Of a stretch of DNA of 7,121 nt, positions 6,061-7,121 are shown piece after piece. The stretch's first letter is position 1; each line of letters begins with the position of its first letter. The stretch is from Rhodospirillaceae bacterium (GTDB lineage: Bacteria; Pseudomonadota; Alphaproteobacteria; JABSOH01), in the NCBI GenBank assembly GCA_020629355.1, contig JAHDDM010000064.1, positions 1 to 7,121 of the forward strand, given 5' to 3'. The notes under the pieces are model-generated. The model was given only the letters and a program-made list of their open reading frames with translations, was not told where the DNA came from and did not search any database. A program made the position numbers and the translations under genes.

Positions 6061-7121
6061 GTGAGCGAATCAGCAAAAATTATCGGCTATACAGTCTGGC
6101 ATATCCAGCTTCCAGTACAGAGCCGTCGTGACCACGGCATCGGTTCGGTAGAAACAAACGTGGACTTGGTTATTCTCAAGCTCACCAGCGAATGCGGTGC
6201 AACAGGCTTTGGCGAGGCCGCCTGCTGGTCGGTCTTCACCGGCTCTGCTGAGGCGAGCTTTGCCGCCTTAAACCGCTATATTCGGCCTCTGGTGCTGGGA
6301 CAGCCCATTGCGGCGCGTGGCAAAATCCTGCAACAGGCACAGAAAGCTGTCGCGCACTGTAGCGAGGCCAAAGCTGCTTTGGAAAGCGCACTGTTAGACC
6401 TTGCGGGTCACGCAAGTGGCCTGTCGGTAGCCGCTTTATTGGGCGGTAATATCCAACCGCGCATTCCTTTGTCCTGCTCCATCGCCAATCCAGACTTTGC
6501 TGCCGATCAGGCCTTGCTGGAACGGCTGTCTGATGATGGTGTGAATATCATCAAGCTCAAGACAGGTTTCAAAGGCCATGATTTTGATGTCATGCGGCTA
6601 CACTATATCCGTAAGAATTACCCCAACATGCGCCTCAGAGTCGATTATAATCAGGGACTTACCCTCGAAGAAGCCGAATACTGTGTCCAATCCATCGCCG
6701 ATTTCGCTCCAGACTTTATCGAGCAACCCGTTGCAGCCAACCAAACCCGTATGATGGCAAAATTGCGCACTCTTTGTCCCTGTCCGTTACTTGCAGACGA
6801 AAGCATTTTCGGGCCAGAAGACATGCTCCCTGCCATTGCCGAAAATATCTGTGACGGGGTTTCCATCAAAATTATGAAGGCTGGCGGCTTAACACGCGCC
6901 CAAACTACGGCACGCATCGCACATCATGCTGGGCTATTGGCCTATGGCGGTGACATGTTTGAATCTGGTCTGGGTCATGCAGCTGGCGCGCATATGATTG
7001 CAGCCACGCCAGAAATTACGCTGGGCTGCGAGTTCTATCAGGCAAAATACTACCTCTGTGAAGACCTGCTCAGTACACCGTTTGCGATAGAGAACGGTGA
7101 TGTTATAGTTTCCGATGCCCC
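6061..7121 (+). CDS. Enolase superfamily, muconate lactonizing enzyme (MLE) subgroup; 3' end outside the window
   Basis: At least 353 residues of a TIM-barrel enzyme that uses Mg2+ to stabilise an enolate formed by removing a proton next to a carboxylate. The N-terminal capping domain (about 1-125) includes the [11 protein letters not shown] active-site loop and [12 protein letters not shown]. The barrel carries K165-L-K167 (the KxK acid/base motif), metal ligands D195 (RVDYNQ), E221 (FIEQPV) and D246 (ADES), the opposite-face lysine K270 (SIKIMKAGG) and E301 ([13 protein letters not shown]). Spacing matches the Pseudomonas putida enzyme almost exactly. This is the MLE set, not the mandelate racemase His/Asp pair. 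Subgroup activities include cycloisomerisation, o-succinylbenzoate synthesis, dipeptide or N-acylamino-acid epimerisation and betaine epimerisation, so substrate is open. The GTG start directly follows the preceding TAA in the same frame; that stop blocks any earlier start, and no ATG occurs until residue 178. Little is missing, since family members have about 360-380 residues. Confidence 0.9.
   Translation, partial: MSESAKIIGYTVWHIQLPVQSRRDHGIGSVETNVDLVILKLTSECGATGFGEAACWSVFTGSAEASFAALNRYIRPLVLGQPIAARGKILQQAQKAVAHCSEAKAALESALLDLAGHASGLSVAALLGGNIQPRIPLSCSIANPDFAADQALLERLSDDGVNIIKLKTGFKGHDFDVMRLHYIRKNYPNMRLRVDYNQGLTLEEAEYCVQSIADFAPDFIEQPVAANQTRMMAKLRTLCPCPLLADESIFGPEDMLPAIAENICDGVSIKIMKAGGLTRAQTTARIAHHAGLLAYGGDMFESGLGHAAGAHMIAATPEITLGCEFYQAKYYLCEDLLSTPFAIENGDVIVSDA

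Noticed and set aside
6651..6917. Minus-strand open frame of 88 codons within the MLE-type gene
   Set aside because: It is the complement of the catalytic core (RVDYNQ to IMKAGG) of a clearly conserved enzyme.

Overview
The window looks like a chromosomal accessory catabolic region of a proteobacterium, most likely an alphaproteobacterium. The best clue is a choline-sulfatase whose sequence, including its C-terminal tail, resembles the rhizobial BetC proteins. Base composition looks intermediate in the metabolic genes and clearly AT-richer across positions 220-1130. No taxonomic marker gene is present, so the assignment below class level is open. No rRNA, tRNA, CRISPR array, transposase or integrase was seen.

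Layout. Positions 1-220 hold the 5' end of a SulP-family anion transporter gene on the minus strand. Positions 438-941 (minus) encode a small unrecognised protein with one N-terminal membrane segment. It is flanked by two AT-rich intergenic stretches (221-437 and 942-1131) that carry a GC-rich hairpin repeat and several short dyads. From 4300 down to 1132 (minus) run three tightly packed genes with overlapping ends: an Asp/Glu-racemase-superfamily enzyme, an AEC-family permease and a choline-sulfatase (betC). From 4372 onward (plus) a ThDP-dependent decarboxylase/carboligase-like enzyme is followed with zero spacing by a GTG-started muconate-cycloisomerase-type enolase-superfamily enzyme, which runs off the window end. 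A 71-bp divergent intergenic region (4301-4371) separates the two operons and probably holds both promoters.

How the genes may work together. The two operons look like one divergently transcribed catabolic locus: uptake of an organic acid or zwitterion (AEC permease), removal of a sulfate ester (BetC), and acid chemistry by a cysteine-based racemase/isomerase/decarboxylase, an enolase-superfamily enzyme and a ThDP enzyme. Individual family assignments are strong. The joint pathway and its substrate are inference, and this gene combination does not match a pathway I can name. No dedicated regulator lies in the window. The enzymes choline-sulfatase normally feeds (BetA, BetB) and BetI are also absent here.
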